Shown: positions 39,010 through 49,209, counted from the stretch's first letter. The stretch: 64,000 bases of DNA from Solibacillus silvestris (GCA_001586195.1 CP014609.1:2632501-2696500), one strand, 5' to 3'. The notes: generated by a model not told the origin, from the letters alone. Made by a program: numbers and translations.

Positions 39010-39117
39010 AAAAATTGATTTCCATTCCGGGACGCTTTCCGCGGGCACGGCCTGAGCCTGTAGTCTCAGGCATCGTGCTGTTCCCGCTGGAGTCGCCCTC
39101 CATTCCAATCAATTTTT
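39010..39117. repeat. 108-bp palindromic intergenic repeat
   Basis: The element is bounded by exact 11-bp inverted repeats (AAAAATTGATT at 39010-39020 and AATCAATTTTT at 39107-39117). Inside, the arms GCGGGCACGGCCTGAG and CTCAGGCATCGTGCTGTTCCCGC can fold into a long hairpin. The interior is GC-rich in an AT-rich genome. The sequence resembles a family of dispersed intergenic repeats I recall from Bacillaceae genomes. It separates gltB from its terminator. Confidence 0.75.
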
Positions 39118-39144
39118 ATTAAAATATCTGTTCTTACTATCCTA

Positions 39145-40626
39145 TTAACTTTTCACTAACATTTCATTTAAATAATAATGAACACTAGCAGCAACTCCGC
39201 GTCCTTCTTTAATCGCCCAAACGACAAGACTTTGGCCACGGCGTGCATCACCGGCAGCAAATACGCCTGGAATATTTGTTTCATAGTCTTTAACCGATGC
39301 ACGGATGCGGTTATTCGTTAGTTCTACTCCGAAATGTCCAGGTGTTTCTTTTTCGGCACCTTCAAAGCCGATTGCGACAAATACATGCTGCACCGGCCAT
39401 ACTTTTTCAGTTCCAGGCAATTCTTTAAAGTAATGAAAGCCATCTTCGCCCAGAATTTTTTCCATTTGAATAGTATGAAGCGCTTTTACATTACCCTTAC
39501 TGTCTTTCTCTATTTTCGTAGTTTGAATACAATATTCTCGCGGATCACGGCCAAATTTCGCATCAGCTTCGGCATAAGCATAATCCATTGTATAAATGTT
39601 CGGATCTTTTGGCCACATTGTTTCATCTGTACGTGTTGTGGCTTGTTGCGGATGCTTCCCAAATTGGTATACAGATCGGCATTTTTGGCGAAGTGCTGTT
39701 GCTACACAGTCAGCACCTGTATCTCCGCCACCAATTACGATGACATCCTTCCCTTCCACATTTAACGCCTGATTATCCGTAAAGTCGGAATCCAGCAGGC
39801 TTTTCGTAACATCCGTTAAATAATCCATTGCTAAATGAATGTTGCCAGCATCGCTTCCTTCTAAATGAAGTACTCTTTGTTTTTGTGCTCCCGTACATAA
39901 AATAACAGCATCAAAATCAGCTTGTAATTGCTCCTTCGTTATATCTTTTCCGATTTCTGTGTTTGGCACAAAATCGATTCCTTCTAATGATAATAAATGG
40001 ACACGTCTTTCAATCACATCTTTTTCAAGCTTCATATTCGGGATTCCGTACATTAATAATCCGCCAAATCGGTCGGAACGTTCGAACACCGTTACTGAAT
40101 GACCTAGTTGATTCAGTTGGTCTGCTGCTGCTAAACCTGCAGGACCCGAGCCGACAATCGCCACTTTAAAGCCCGTACGCGATGCAGGGATACGTGGTGT
40201 GATCCAGCCATTTTCAAATCCTTTATCAATGATCGTACGTTCAATCGATTTAATCGCGACAGCCGGATCCGTAATAGCAAGTGTACACGACCCTTCACAT
40301 GGAGCAGGGCAAACACGGCCAGTAAATTCAGGGAAATTATTCGTCATATGCAAACGTTCCAACGCTTCTTGCCATTTCCCTTTATAGACTAAGTCATTCC
40401 ATTCAGGGATGACATTTTGAATCGGACACCCTGCTGCAGTACCGCGAATTTCAATCCCCATATGACAAAATGGCGTTCCACAATCCATACAGCGTGCACC
40501 TTGTGTCTGTAATTTTTCATCAGATAACCTGCTTGCATATTCGCCCCAATTTGAAAGTCGCTCTAGTGGTCGTTGCTCCTGAACTTTCTCTCGTTTAAAT
40601 TCCATAAAACCCGTTGCTTTTCCCAT
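39145..40626 (-). CDS. gltB: Glutamate synthase small subunit (NADPH-dependent)
   Basis: A 493-aa FAD/Fe-S subunit that passes electrons from NADPH to the large subunit. The N-terminal cysteine cluster region includes CMDCGTPFC (about residues 42-50) and CPAPCEGSC (about 107-115). The FAD motif is [17 protein letters not shown], the NADPH motif is [13 protein letters not shown], and [16 protein letters not shown] is near the C-terminus. Named gltB by Bacillus convention (gltD in E. coli). It lies 15 bp downstream of the large subunit gene. Confidence 0.95.
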   Translation of the reverse strand: MGKATGFMEFKREKVQEQRPLERLSNWGEYASRLSDEKLQTQGARCMDCGTPFCHMGIEIRGTAAGCPIQNVIPEWNDLVYKGKWQEALERLHMTNNFPEFTGRVCPAPCEGSCTLAITDPAVAIKSIERTIIDKGFENGWITPRIPASRTGFKVAIVGSGPAGLAAADQLNQLGHSVTVFERSDRFGGLLMYGIPNMKLEKDVIERRVHLLSLEGIDFVPNTEIGKDITKEQLQADFDAVILCTGAQKQRVLHLEGSDAGNIHLAMDYLTDVTKSLLDSDFTDNQALNVEGKDVIVIGGGDTGADCVATALRQKCRSVYQFGKHPQQATTRTDETMWPKDPNIYTMDYAYAEADAKFGRDPREYCIQTTKIEKDSKGNVKALHTIQMEKILGEDGFHYFKELPGTEKVWPVQHVFVAIGFEGAEKETPGHFGVELTNNRIRASVKDYETNIPGVFAAGDARRGQSLVVWAIKEGRGVAASVHYYLNEMLVKS

Positions 40627-40641
40627 ACTAGAAACCCCCTC

Positions 40642-43600
40642 TTATTTTGTGCTCACAAGCTTTTTCTGACTAGTCGTCACTTCCGTAAATGCCTGCATTG
40701 CTGCATCGTCTTTTGTAGAACCAGTTGCAGTGTAGTGGTTTATTTTATCAACCATAATTTTATAATCTGTTGGCACAACTTTAACGAATTTTGGAACAAA
40801 CTGCTCCCACTTTGCTAAAACGTCCAATGCGTAGGAACTATCCGTTTCTTCCAAATGCTGAATAATTAATTGGCGGACAGATTCAATTTCCGCAGGGTCT
40901 GTCAGTTTTTCAAAGTGAATCATTTCCGTATTGCACTGCGCTTTGAACTTTTCCCCATCACTCGGTAGAATATAGCCGATACCACCAGACATTCCGGCAC
41001 CAAAGTTTTGACCGACATCCCCTAATATAACGATTTTACCGCCTGTCATATACTCACATCCGTGATCCCCAATTCCTTCAACAACGATTTCAGCACCTGA
41101 ATTACGAACACCGAATCGATGGCCAGCACGCCCATTAATAAATGCCTTACCGCTCGTTGCTCCATATAAACAAACATTTCCGGCGATAACGTTTTGCTCC
41201 TGTTCGCCTTTAATCGGTGCAATCGCTGTCACTTTTCCTCCTGACAATCCTTTACCGAAGTAATCATTGACATCCCCAACTACACGCATCGACATTCCTC
41301 TTGGGATAAAGGCGCCAAAACTTTGACCAGCATGGCCTGTAAACGTTAAGTTAATTGTGTTATCCGGCAGACCTGCTTCACCGTATTTGCGGGAAATTTC
41401 ACTGCCGACAATCGTTCCCATTACTCGGTCTGTATTTTTAATCGAATAATTTAACTCGATTCGCTCGTTTCCTTCGATTGCCTTTGAAACTTGCGGTAAT
41501 AACTCTTGTAAATCAAAACTTCCCTCAATATTATGATTTTGCTGATGCTGTTTAGTGCGTGTTCCTTGGATTTGATGAAGCAGTGCCGTTAAATCGAGCT
41601 GGCTTGCTTTCCAATGTTTTGCTGTGCGATCTGAAATTTGCAAAACATCTGTACGACCTACCATCTCTTCCACAGTACGGAATCCTAGAATACTCATATA
41701 TTCGCGCATTTCTTCAGCGACAAAACGCATATAATTGACGACATGATCAGCTGATCCCATAAATTTCGCACGGAGTTCCGGGTTTTGCGTTGCTACACCT
41801 ACCGGACAAGTATCCAGATGACAGGCACGCATCATGACACAGCCTAATACGATTAACGGTGCAGTCGCAAAACCGAATTCCTCTGCCCCTAAAAGTGCTG
41901 CCATCACGACATCTTTTCCCGTCATTAGCTTGCCATCCGTTTCCAATGTCACTCGGTCTCGAAGTCCATTGAGCATCAATGTTTGATGCGCTTCCGCTAA
42001 ACCAAGCTCCCACGGTAAGCCCGTATGCTTAATCGATGTTTTCGGCGATGCCCCTGTACCTCCGTCATAGCCAGAAATGACGATGACGTCCGCTGCACCT
42101 TTTGCAACACCTGCAGCAATTGTACCAACACCCGCTTTTGCTACGAGTTTCACAGAAATTCTTGCATGACGGTTTGCATTTTTTAAATCATGAATTAACT
42201 GAGCCATATCCTCGATTGAGTAAATGTCGTGATGCGGCGGTGGTGATATTAAACCAACCCCAGGAGTGGAACCGCGCACATCTGCTACCCAAGGATAAAC
42301 TTTATTGCCAGGCAGTTGCCCGCCTTCCCCTGGTTTCGCACCTTGCGCCATTTTAATTTGCAGCTCATCGGCATTCACTAAATAATGCGATTTCACACCA
42401 AATCGTCCTGATGCAATTTGTTTTATTGCACTGCGCTTGTTATCACCATTTGGTTCGATTGTAAAGCGGGCCGGATCTTCCCCACCTTCACCTGAATTTG
42501 AACGTGCACCTAGACGGTTCATCGCTACCGCCAATGTTTCATGCGCTTCTTTCGATAACGAACCAAATGACATAGCCCCTGATTTAAATCGTTTTACGAT
42601 GGAATCCACTGATTCAATTTCTTCCATAGGGATTCGGCGTTCATTCTTTTTAAAGTCGAATAGATTACGTAAAAATCCAATTCGTTCTTCATTAGCCATT
42701 TCTGCATACATCCGGTACAATCCAAAATCATTTTTACGAGTCGCCCATTGGAGTGTATGGATAGTTTTCGGATTAAACGCATGATGCTCTCCGTCCGCAC
42801 GCCATTGGAAATCCGAACCTGATTGCAGTTGGGCTGACATCGATTGCATCGCTTCCTCATGGCGGCGTTTTGCTTCTTCTCCGATTGTCTGTAAGTCAAT
42901 GCCGTCAATTTGTGAAGCCGTACCTGTGAAATACTCGTCGATCACTTCTTTTGAAATCCCGACTGCCTCGAACACTTGGGCACCGCGATAAGATTGAACT
43001 GTTGAAATTCCCATCTTCGACATTACTTTAACGACACCATCCGCTGCACCTTTTCGGAATTTTTGAATCGCTTTTTCAAACGGTACAGATAAATGACCAT
43101 TTTCAATTGCCTCATGAATTGTTGCATATGCTAAGTACGGGTGGATGGCGTCAACACCGAAGCCGATCAATGCAACAAAATGATGAACTTCCCGAACTTC
43201 CGCACTGTTCACAATAATGCTCGCCTTCGTACGTAGACCGATTCGCACTAAATATTGATGGATTGTACTCGCTGCTAGAAGAATGGGCATTGTTAACTGC
43301 TTAGCATCATCCATATAGTCAGACAGTACAATAATTGTCTTGCCTCCAAAAATAGCAGCTTCCGCTTCCGTTTTGATTCGGTTAAGTTCACTTTCTAAAT
43401 TTTCGGTAAATTTTAACGAGATTTCCGCTACTTCAAAATGTTCTTCGTTATTATTTACAATCTGCTCATATTCTGCAGTCGTTAACACCGGCGTTTTCAG
43501 CAGGAGGCGACGTGCATTTTGCGCATTCGGCTGTAATAAATCACCTTCCGCTCCAAGCAACGTCATTGTCGATGTTACGACATGTTCGCGAATAGAATCA

Positions 43601-45162
43601 ATCGGCGGGTTTGTCACTTGTGCAAACAGCTGCTTAAAGTAATTAAATAATGATTGTGGTCTATCTGAAAGAACAGCTAATGGGGTATCGTTCCCCATCG
43701 AGCCAAGCGGATCTTTTCCTTCATTTGCAAGAGGTACAATATATTTTTGTACATCCTCAAATGTATAGCCGTGAATTTTCTGGCGTAATGTCAGCTCATT
43801 TATTTCAGGTAACTGCTCACTCTTCGATTCAAGTTTGATCATATTCTCTTCCAGCCATGCTGCATAAGGTTTTTCTGCTGCAACTTCGGATTTCAGCTCC
43901 GCATCCGAAATAATTTTCCCCTGCTCTAAATCAATCAACAGCATACGACTTGGACTTAATCGATCTTTATAAAGAATGTCTTCTTCAGCATAATCGACAA
44001 CCCCAGTTTCGGAAGAGAAAATAACATGATCGTCTTTCGTCACATAAAGTCTTCCTGGACGCAAGCCGTTACGGTCTAAAATGGCCCCAATCTGTTTGCC
44101 GTCCGTGAAGCAAATAGCAGTCGGTCCATCCCACGGTTCCATCAAACTTGCATGATATTGATAAAACGCTTTACGGTCTTCATCAATGCGCGGATTTTCT
44201 GTCCACGGTTCCGGAATCATCATCATCGCTGTCTCAGCCGGTGAACGTCCAGCCAATACAAAAAATTCAAATGCGTTATCAAGCATTGAAGAATCAGATC
44301 CCGTTGTATCGATTATCGGTAAAAGTTTTTCAAGGTCCTCTCCAAACGCTTCAGATACGAACTGTTGCTCACGTGCACGCATCCAGTTAATATTGCCACG
44401 CAATGTGTTAATCTCCCCATTATGGATAATATAGCGATTCGGATGGGCCCGTTTCCAAGATGGGAATGTATTCGTCGAGTAACGTGAATGCACGAGTGCC
44501 AATGCGGATACGAAGCTTTTGTCCTGCAGATCCACATAAAATTCACTTACTTCTTCTGGTGAAAGCAATCCTTTAAATACAATCGTCTGACTTGAAAGAC
44601 TTGGAATATACAATTCGTACTGCTGCTCTGTCGCCCAATGTTCGAGCTGTTTGCGAATGACATACAGTTTTCGTTCGAACGCCTTATTGTCGTTTTCGTT
44701 AGAACGAATAAATACTTGGCGAACAACAGGGGCAGTTGATTTAGCAATATCACTTAAATTTTCTTTATTTGTCGGAGCAGTTCGCCAGCCGATCAGTTGC
44801 TGATTTTCCTGTCCAATTAATTCATTCATCTTTTCTTCAATTTTTTGGCGTTCGTTTTCATTTTCCGTGAAAAAAATTTGTCCTACACCATATTCACCCA
44901 TTTCAGGTAAATTAAGTTCCGCGCAGTTTTGTTGAAAGAAAGCATGTGGGATTTGAACTAACAGCCCTGCTCCATCACCTGTCTTGCCATCTCCGCCACG
45001 TCCAGCACGGTGTTCTAAACGACATAACATTTCTAGCCCTTTTTTTACAATCTGATGTGAAGGTATTCCTTTTATATTTGCATACATGCCAATTCCGCAT
45101 GCGTCATGTTCAAATTCAGGATTATATAACCCTTGCGCTTCTGGTAACTGATGAAAACTCAT
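40642..45162 (-). CDS. gltA: Glutamate synthase large subunit
   Basis: A 1506-aa amidotransferase that makes glutamate from glutamine and 2-oxoglutarate. It has a short propeptide before the N-terminal nucleophile Cys (HDACGIG, about residue 22), a class II glutaminase domain, a central domain, the FMN synthase domain (GGTGASPKTSIKHTG) and the 3Fe-4S motif CVMMRACHLDTCPVG (CX5CX4C). The C-terminal beta-helix (GRAGHRFGVRNSGAE) completes it. ATG 45162 lies 7 nt after GAGGGGG; an ATG two codons earlier overlaps the ribosome-binding site. Divergent gltC supports regulation by GltC. Confidence 0.97.
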   Translation of the reverse strand: MSFHQLPEAQGLYNPEFEHDACGIGMYANIKGIPSHQIVKKGLEMLCRLEHRAGRGGDGKTGDGAGLLVQIPHAFFQQNCAELNLPEMGEYGVGQIFFTENENERQKIEEKMNELIGQENQQLIGWRTAPTNKENLSDIAKSTAPVVRQVFIRSNENDNKAFERKLYVIRKQLEHWATEQQYELYIPSLSSQTIVFKGLLSPEEVSEFYVDLQDKSFVSALALVHSRYSTNTFPSWKRAHPNRYIIHNGEINTLRGNINWMRAREQQFVSEAFGEDLEKLLPIIDTTGSDSSMLDNAFEFFVLAGRSPAETAMMMIPEPWTENPRIDEDRKAFYQYHASLMEPWDGPTAICFTDGKQIGAILDRNGLRPGRLYVTKDDHVIFSSETGVVDYAEEDILYKDRLSPSRMLLIDLEQGKIISDAELKSEVAAEKPYAAWLEENMIKLESKSEQLPEINELTLRQKIHGYTFEDVQKYIVPLANEGKDPLGSMGNDTPLAVLSDRPQSLFNYFKQLFAQVTNPPIDSIREHVVTSTMTLLGAEGDLLQPNAQNARRLLLKTPVLTTAEYEQIVNNNEEHFEVAEISLKFTENLESELNRIKTEAEAAIFGGKTIIVLSDYMDDAKQLTMPILLAASTIHQYLVRIGLRTKASIIVNSAEVREVHHFVALIGFGVDAIHPYLAYATIHEAIENGHLSVPFEKAIQKFRKGAADGVVKVMSKMGISTVQSYRGAQVFEAVGISKEVIDEYFTGTASQIDGIDLQTIGEEAKRRHEEAMQSMSAQLQSGSDFQWRADGEHHAFNPKTIHTLQWATRKNDFGLYRMYAEMANEERIGFLRNLFDFKKNERRIPMEEIESVDSIVKRFKSGAMSFGSLSKEAHETLAVAMNRLGARSNSGEGGEDPARFTIEPNGDNKRSAIKQIASGRFGVKSHYLVNADELQIKMAQGAKPGEGGQLPGNKVYPWVADVRGSTPGVGLISPPPHHDIYSIEDMAQLIHDLKNANRHARISVKLVAKAGVGTIAAGVAKGAADVIVISGYDGGTGASPKTSIKHTGLPWELGLAEAHQTLMLNGLRDRVTLETDGKLMTGKDVVMAALLGAEEFGFATAPLIVLGCVMMRACHLDTCPVGVATQNPELRAKFMGSADHVVNYMRFVAEEMREYMSILGFRTVEEMVGRTDVLQISDRTAKHWKASQLDLTALLHQIQGTRTKQHQQNHNIEGSFDLQELLPQVSKAIEGNERIELNYSIKNTDRVMGTIVGSEISRKYGEAGLPDNTINLTFTGHAGQSFGAFIPRGMSMRVVGDVNDYFGKGLSGGKVTAIAPIKGEQEQNVIAGNVCLYGATSGKAFINGRAGHRFGVRNSGAEIVVEGIGDHGCEYMTGGKIVILGDVGQNFGAGMSGGIGYILPSDGEKFKAQCNTEMIHFEKLTDPAEIESVRQLIIQHLEETDSSYALDVLAKWEQFVPKFVKVVPTDYKIMVDKINHYTATGSTKDDAAMQAFTEVTTSQKKLVSTK

Positions 45163-45218
45163 ATCCATTCCCCCTCATTCTTTCAATACCGTATTTACAT
45201 TTTAAAGTTTTCGAAATA

Positions 45219-45251
45219 ATATAAACAATATATAGTTTGGATATAAACAAT
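45219..45251. promoter_or_regulatory. Direct repeat in the gltA-gltC intergenic region, candidate GltC site
   Basis: ATATAAACAAT occurs exactly twice, at 45219-45229 and 45241-45251, 22 bp apart (two helical turns). It lies in the only region between the divergent gltA and gltC start codons, where the LysR regulator GltC is expected to bind. Confidence 0.5.
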
Positions 45252-45280
45252 CTACTTTTTAGATGAATGGGGTGGAAATA

Positions 45281-46183
45281 GTGGAATTAAGACAGTTACG
45301 TTACTTTGTAGAGGTGGCAGAACGCGAGCATATTTCTGAAGCTGCGGAGCATTTACACGTTGCCCAGTCTGCAATCAGCCGACAAATTGCCAACTTGGAA
45401 GAAGAACTTGGAACACCGCTTTTTGAACGAATCGGGCGTAACGTAAAGTTGACGCCAGTTGGGAAGATTTTTTTGGAACATTGTATTACCGCACTCAAGG
45501 GAATTGATTTTGCTGCAAAGCAGGTAGAAGAATATTTAGACCCGGCAAAAGGTACAATTAAAATAGGTTTCCCTACAAGTTTGGCAAGCTATGTATTGCC
45601 GACCGTCATTTCTGCATTTAAAAAAGAATACCCGGAAATTTCTTTCCATCTACGCCAAGGGTCCTATAAATATTTGATCGATGCGGTCAAAAATCGCGAG
45701 CTGAATTTAGCTTTGCTTGGACCATTACCACCAAAAGACGAAGCAATCAATACAACAGTGCTATTTAGCGAAAACATCCATGCTTTGTTGCCCGCAACAC
45801 ACCCACTAGCGAAAAAAGAATCGATTAACCTTGTTGATTTGCGTCATGATCAATTTGTACTCTTTCCTGAAGGTTATATTTTAAACAAAGTTGCCGTTGA
45901 TGCATGCCGCTCTGTAGGCTTTATGCCGAATATCACTACCGAGGGAGAAGATATGGATGCATTAAAAGGGCTTGTGGCTGCAGGAATAGGTGTGACACTT
46001 TTACCGGAAAGTTCACTCTATGATTCAACACCGCGCATGACCGTCAAAGTGCCGATCACCATACCTAATATAAGACGTACAGTTGGCATTATTGCACCAA
46101 CATCAAGAGATCTTGCCCCATCCGAACAAGTATTTGTCGACTTTATATCAAATTTTTATTCACGATTAACACGATTCCAATAA
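45281..46183 (+). CDS. gltC: LysR-family regulator GltC
   Basis: A 300-aa transcription factor with an N-terminal winged helix (MELRQLRYFVEVAEREHISE, then EAAEHLHVAQSAISRQIANL) and a C-terminal effector domain. It is predicted to activate gltAB in response to 2-oxoglutarate/glutamate balance, as in B. subtilis. The start is GTG 45281, 5 nt after GGGGTGG; an ATG six codons earlier has no ribosome-binding site. It is divergent from gltA, the classic arrangement. Confidence 0.92.
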   Translation: MELRQLRYFVEVAEREHISEAAEHLHVAQSAISRQIANLEEELGTPLFERIGRNVKLTPVGKIFLEHCITALKGIDFAAKQVEEYLDPAKGTIKIGFPTSLASYVLPTVISAFKKEYPEISFHLRQGSYKYLIDAVKNRELNLALLGPLPPKDEAINTTVLFSENIHALLPATHPLAKKESINLVDLRHDQFVLFPEGYILNKVAVDACRSVGFMPNITTEGEDMDALKGLVAAGIGVTLLPESSLYDSTPRMTVKVPITIPNIRRTVGIIAPTSRDLAPSEQVFVDFISNFYSRLTRFQ

Positions 46184-46255
46184 AAGGCTTGGATAGAAGT
46201 AGAAGTTTCATTAGATATGGAGAAATCCCATTTTAGAAAAGATAATTTTATGAAA

Positions 46256-46295
46256 CGAAAAAAACCATTTTCTCCCCAATAGAGAAAATGGTTTC
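46256..46295 (-). terminator. Intrinsic terminator after metQ
   Basis: AAACCATTTTCTC pairs with GAGAAAATGGTTT around a CCCAATA loop, followed by T residues in the minus direction. Confidence 0.9.
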
Positions 46296-46306
46296 TTGAA
46301 TTATTT

Positions 46307-47113
46307 TTATTCGCCTGAAACTGGTACTACAGAGCCGCCCCACTCTTCAATGATAAAGTCTTGAACTTCTTTCGAGCGTAATGCATCTACTAATGCTTTA
46401 ATTTCTTTTGAATCTTCATCGCCAGATTTTACTGCAATGATATTTACATAAGGTGATTCACTAGACTCGATTGCGATTGAATCTTCCAATGGGTTAATGC
46501 CGTTATCGATTGCGAAGTTTGAGTTGATCAATACCGCATCCCCTTCTTCATTTTCGTACATTTGCACTAATAATTCAGCCGCAGTGTTTGCATCGAATTC
46601 GAAGTTTTTCGGATTATCTACGATGTCTTTTATTTCTGCTTTTGTTTTATCAATACCTTCTGCTAATGTAATTAAACCTTGTGCTTCAAGTAATGAAAGC
46701 ATACGTCCATGGTCTGCCACTGAGTTAGAAAGTAAAATCGTTGCACCTTCAGGAAGTTCTTCTAAAGATGAATATTTTTTTGAGTAAATACCGATTGGCT
46801 CGATGTGAATACCGCCAGCATTTGCAAAGTCATAATCGAAATCTGCTTTTTGTGCTTCGAAGTATGGAATGTGCTGGAAGTAGTTCGCATCTAGATCACC
46901 GTTATCTAAATCTTGGTTTGGAAGTACATAATCTGTATAAGTTTCGATTTCAAGCTCAATACCTTGTTCCTCTAATATCGGTTTAACTTTTTCAAGGATA
47001 ACTGCGTGTGGTGTATTCGATGCACCAACTACTAATTTTTCATCTTCTCCTCCACATGCTGCTAATGCAAGTACTGAAGCTCCTAAAATAACGCTTGATA
47101 ATAACTTTTTCAT
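46307..47113 (-). CDS. metQ: Methionine-binding lipoprotein MetQ
   Basis: A 268-aa solute-binding protein of the NlpA family. The signal peptide and lipobox (LALAACGG, lipidated Cys at about residue 20) anchor it to the outer face of the membrane. VVGASNTPHAVILE and YFQHIPYFEA are typical of MetQ. It delivers methionine to MetNP. It starts at ATG 47113 after AAGGGTAGGT. A 157-bp gap with nested inverted repeats separates it from metP. Confidence 0.95.
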   Translation of the reverse strand: MKKLLSSVILGASVLALAACGGEDEKLVVGASNTPHAVILEKVKPILEEQGIELEIETYTDYVLPNQDLDNGDLDANYFQHIPYFEAQKADFDYDFANAGGIHIEPIGIYSKKYSSLEELPEGATILLSNSVADHGRMLSLLEAQGLITLAEGIDKTKAEIKDIVDNPKNFEFDANTAAELLVQMYENEEGDAVLINSNFAIDNGINPLEDSIAIESSESPYVNIIAVKSGDEDSKEIKALVDALRSKEVQDFIIEEWGGSVVPVSGE

Positions 47114-47152
47114 TTGTTTTACCTACCCTTTTTTATTAGTTTGTTTTCGGCC

Positions 47153-47234
47153 CATCGAAACTTTTTCTATATTCTGATTATTTTTCGGATAGACGCGCAC
47201 TTTTATAAAAGTTTGCGTCCATATTGTTTCGATG
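47153..47234. repeat. Nested inverted repeats between metP and metQ
   Basis: CATCGAAAC (47153-47161) pairs with GTTTCGATG (47226-47234). Nested inside, GACGC (47192-47196) pairs with GCGTC (47215-47219) around the palindrome ACTTTTATAAAAGT. On the minus-strand transcript this would fold into one extended hairpin in the metP-metQ spacer. Confidence 0.65.
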
Positions 47235-47271
47235 CACCAATATTTATAATTACGGCCTTACGAGCCACTAA

Positions 47272-47946
47272 CTATCGTTTGTCCACTCTTGCTGTGATGA
47301 AATCCCCAATATATTGGATGATGAATACGACAACTAAAATCAATACGGTTGCCATTAAAGTCACATCTGTTCGGTTACGCTGGAAACCATCAAGGAATGC
47401 CAGGTTTCCTAAACCACCCGCACCAATGATGCCGGCCATTGCTGTATACCCTACTAAAGCGACAGCTGTAACAGTAATACCTGAAATTAATGCCGGTAAG
47501 CTTTCCGGAATCAGCACTTTCCAAATAATCGTAGAAGTTTTCGCTCCCATTGAGCGAGCCGCTTCTATAACACCTTTATCAATCTCTCTTAATGCAATTA
47601 ACACCATGCGCGCATAAAACGGTGCTGCACCGATAATAAGCGCAGGTAATGCTGCATTGGCACCTCGGATTGTTCCAAGTAAAAACTTCGTAAATGGAAT
47701 TAATAAAATAATCAAGACGATAAATGGAATCGAGCGGAAAATATTCACGAATGACCCTGTCAAAAAGTGTACAATTTTATTTGCCCATAATTGATTGTCG
47801 CTCGTTAAAAATAAGACAATACCAATTAGAAGTCCTAGTATAAATGTGATGACTGTCGCAACAGCCGTCATATAAATTGTTTCATATGTTGCTTCGAGCA
47901 TTTTACCCCAATCTACGTTCGGAAATAATTGATTAAACATGCTCAA
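47272..47946 (-). CDS. metP: Methionine ABC transporter permease MetP (MetI family)
   Basis: A 224-aa inner-membrane permease with five predicted helices. The EAA loop motif (IEAARSMGAKTSTIIWKVLIPESLPALISG, the part around residues 140-165) that contacts MetN is clear. It starts inside the end of metN, overlapping it by 14 bp, so it is translationally coupled. Confidence 0.95.
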   Translation of the reverse strand: MSMFNQLFPNVDWGKMLEATYETIYMTAVATVITFILGLLIGIVLFLTSDNQLWANKIVHFLTGSFVNIFRSIPFIVLIILLIPFTKFLLGTIRGANAALPALIIGAAPFYARMVLIALREIDKGVIEAARSMGAKTSTIIWKVLIPESLPALISGITVTAVALVGYTAMAGIIGAGGLGNLAFLDGFQRNRTDVTLMATVLILVVVFIIQYIGDFITARVDKR

Positions 47947-48961
47947 TCACCTCCGCCTGAATTTCTTGCTTTGCTAAAAAGCTTAATGCTTCCGCGACTG
48001 CTTTTGGCTCGCCATCGATATGAATAAACAATGTACCAAACGAACCGCCCGTTGTATTTGAGATTTTGCCATGCACTATATTAACAACTACGTCAAATTG
48101 CTTAATCATTTGTGAGATGACAGGCTGTTCTGTCGTTGCCGCTGCAAATGTTAATTTAGCGATTTTGCCTTCTGGATAATTGGCTAAAATCTGTTCCAGT
48201 GATGCTTGCGTTTCCTGTGTTTCACCAGAAGCTTGCGACACGAAGTTTTTCGTAATCGGTGCTTGCGGATGTTGGAACACTTGTAATACATCTCCCTGTT
48301 CCACTACTTTTCCGGCTTCCATAACAGCTACTCTGTTACAGATTTTACGGATAACATGCATTTCATGTGTAATGAGTACAATTGTAAGTCCGATGTTTTT
48401 ATTAATATCAAGCAACAATTCCAAAATTGAATCCGTTGTTTCAGGATCAAGTGCTGAAGTCGCTTCATCACATAAAAGCACTTCCGGATTGTTTGCCAAC
48501 GCACGGGCAATGCCAACACGCTGCTTTTGACCGCCTGAAAGTTGAGAAGGATACGCTTTCCCTCTTCCTTTTAAACCAACAAGTTCAATTAACTCTTCTA
48601 CTCGTTTTTCACGATCAGCTTTTGAAACACCTGCTATTTCAAGTGGAAATGCGATGTTTTCTTCAACGGTACGTGACCAAAGTAAATTGAAGTGCTGGAA
48701 AATCATACTTATTTTTTGACGTGCTTCTCGTAATTTAGCCCCGGAAGCTTTTGCAATATCCTGACCACCTACAATGACAGAACCTGTCGTTGGCTTTTCC
48801 AAACCGTTCAATAGGCGAATCATTGTACTTTTACCGGCACCACTGTAGCCGATAATACCGTATATTTCTCCTTTGTTGATCGATAGGCTTACATTATCAA
48901 CTGCCGTAAGCTTACCATTTTTCGTGTTATACACTTTTGTAATATTTTGTATATCAATCAT
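47933..48961 (-). CDS. metN: Methionine ABC transporter ATPase MetN
   Basis: A 342-aa ATPase. Walker A is GYSGAGKST (about residues 38-46), the signature LSGGQKQRVGIARAL is at about 140-154, and Walker B is VLLCDEATSALD. The C-terminal roughly 90 residues form the regulatory NIL domain. The first gene of metNPQ, it is preceded by a SAM riboswitch. It starts at ATG 48961 after AGAAGGAGT. Confidence 0.96.
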   Translation of the reverse strand: MIDIQNITKVYNTKNGKLTAVDNVSLSINKGEIYGIIGYSGAGKSTMIRLLNGLEKPTTGSVIVGGQDIAKASGAKLREARQKISMIFQHFNLLWSRTVEENIAFPLEIAGVSKADREKRVEELIELVGLKGRGKAYPSQLSGGQKQRVGIARALANNPEVLLCDEATSALDPETTDSILELLLDINKNIGLTIVLITHEMHVIRKICNRVAVMEAGKVVEQGDVLQVFQHPQAPITKNFVSQASGETQETQASLEQILANYPEGKIAKLTFAAATTEQPVISQMIKQFDVVVNIVHGKISNTTGGSFGTLFIHIDGEPKAVAEALSFLAKQEIQAEVIEHV

Positions 48962-49043
48962 CGGTTGTACTCCTTCTAAATTGAAATAACCTTCCTGCTA
49001 TTTCAAAATCATGTTCTTTTTTCATCCAAAACATCCGCTGAAT

Positions 49044-49209
49044 GAAAAAAACCTTTCTACCAAGACAAGTAGAAAGGTTTCACATACATTTATACGGTAA
49101 ACCGTTCTCTCATCTTTCAAAGTTTACACTTTGTGTGAATTGGCACCTTTGCGTGATCGCTGGTTGCCGGGCTTCATAGGGCACTTCCCTCCACCTCTCT
49201 TTATAAGAG
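49044..49209 (-). ncRNA. SAM-I (S-box) riboswitch with terminator, upstream of metN
   Basis: On the minus strand the aptamer opens with CTCTTAT and AGAGAGGTGGAGGGA, continues with GAAGCCCGGCAACC and AAGGTGCCAATTC, and closes with ATGAGAG pairing to the start (49107-49209). A hairpin, AAACCTTTCTACT/AGTAGAAAGGTTT-type, with a T-run (49044-49080) is the terminator. SAM binding is expected to stop metNPQ transcription. Confidence 0.95.

Noticed and set aside
42437-42784. Long open frames on the + strand opposite gltA and other minus-strand genes (for example 42437-42784 and 13322-13603).
   Set aside because: They lack ribosome-binding sites, mirror the codon pattern of the real genes and show no domain.
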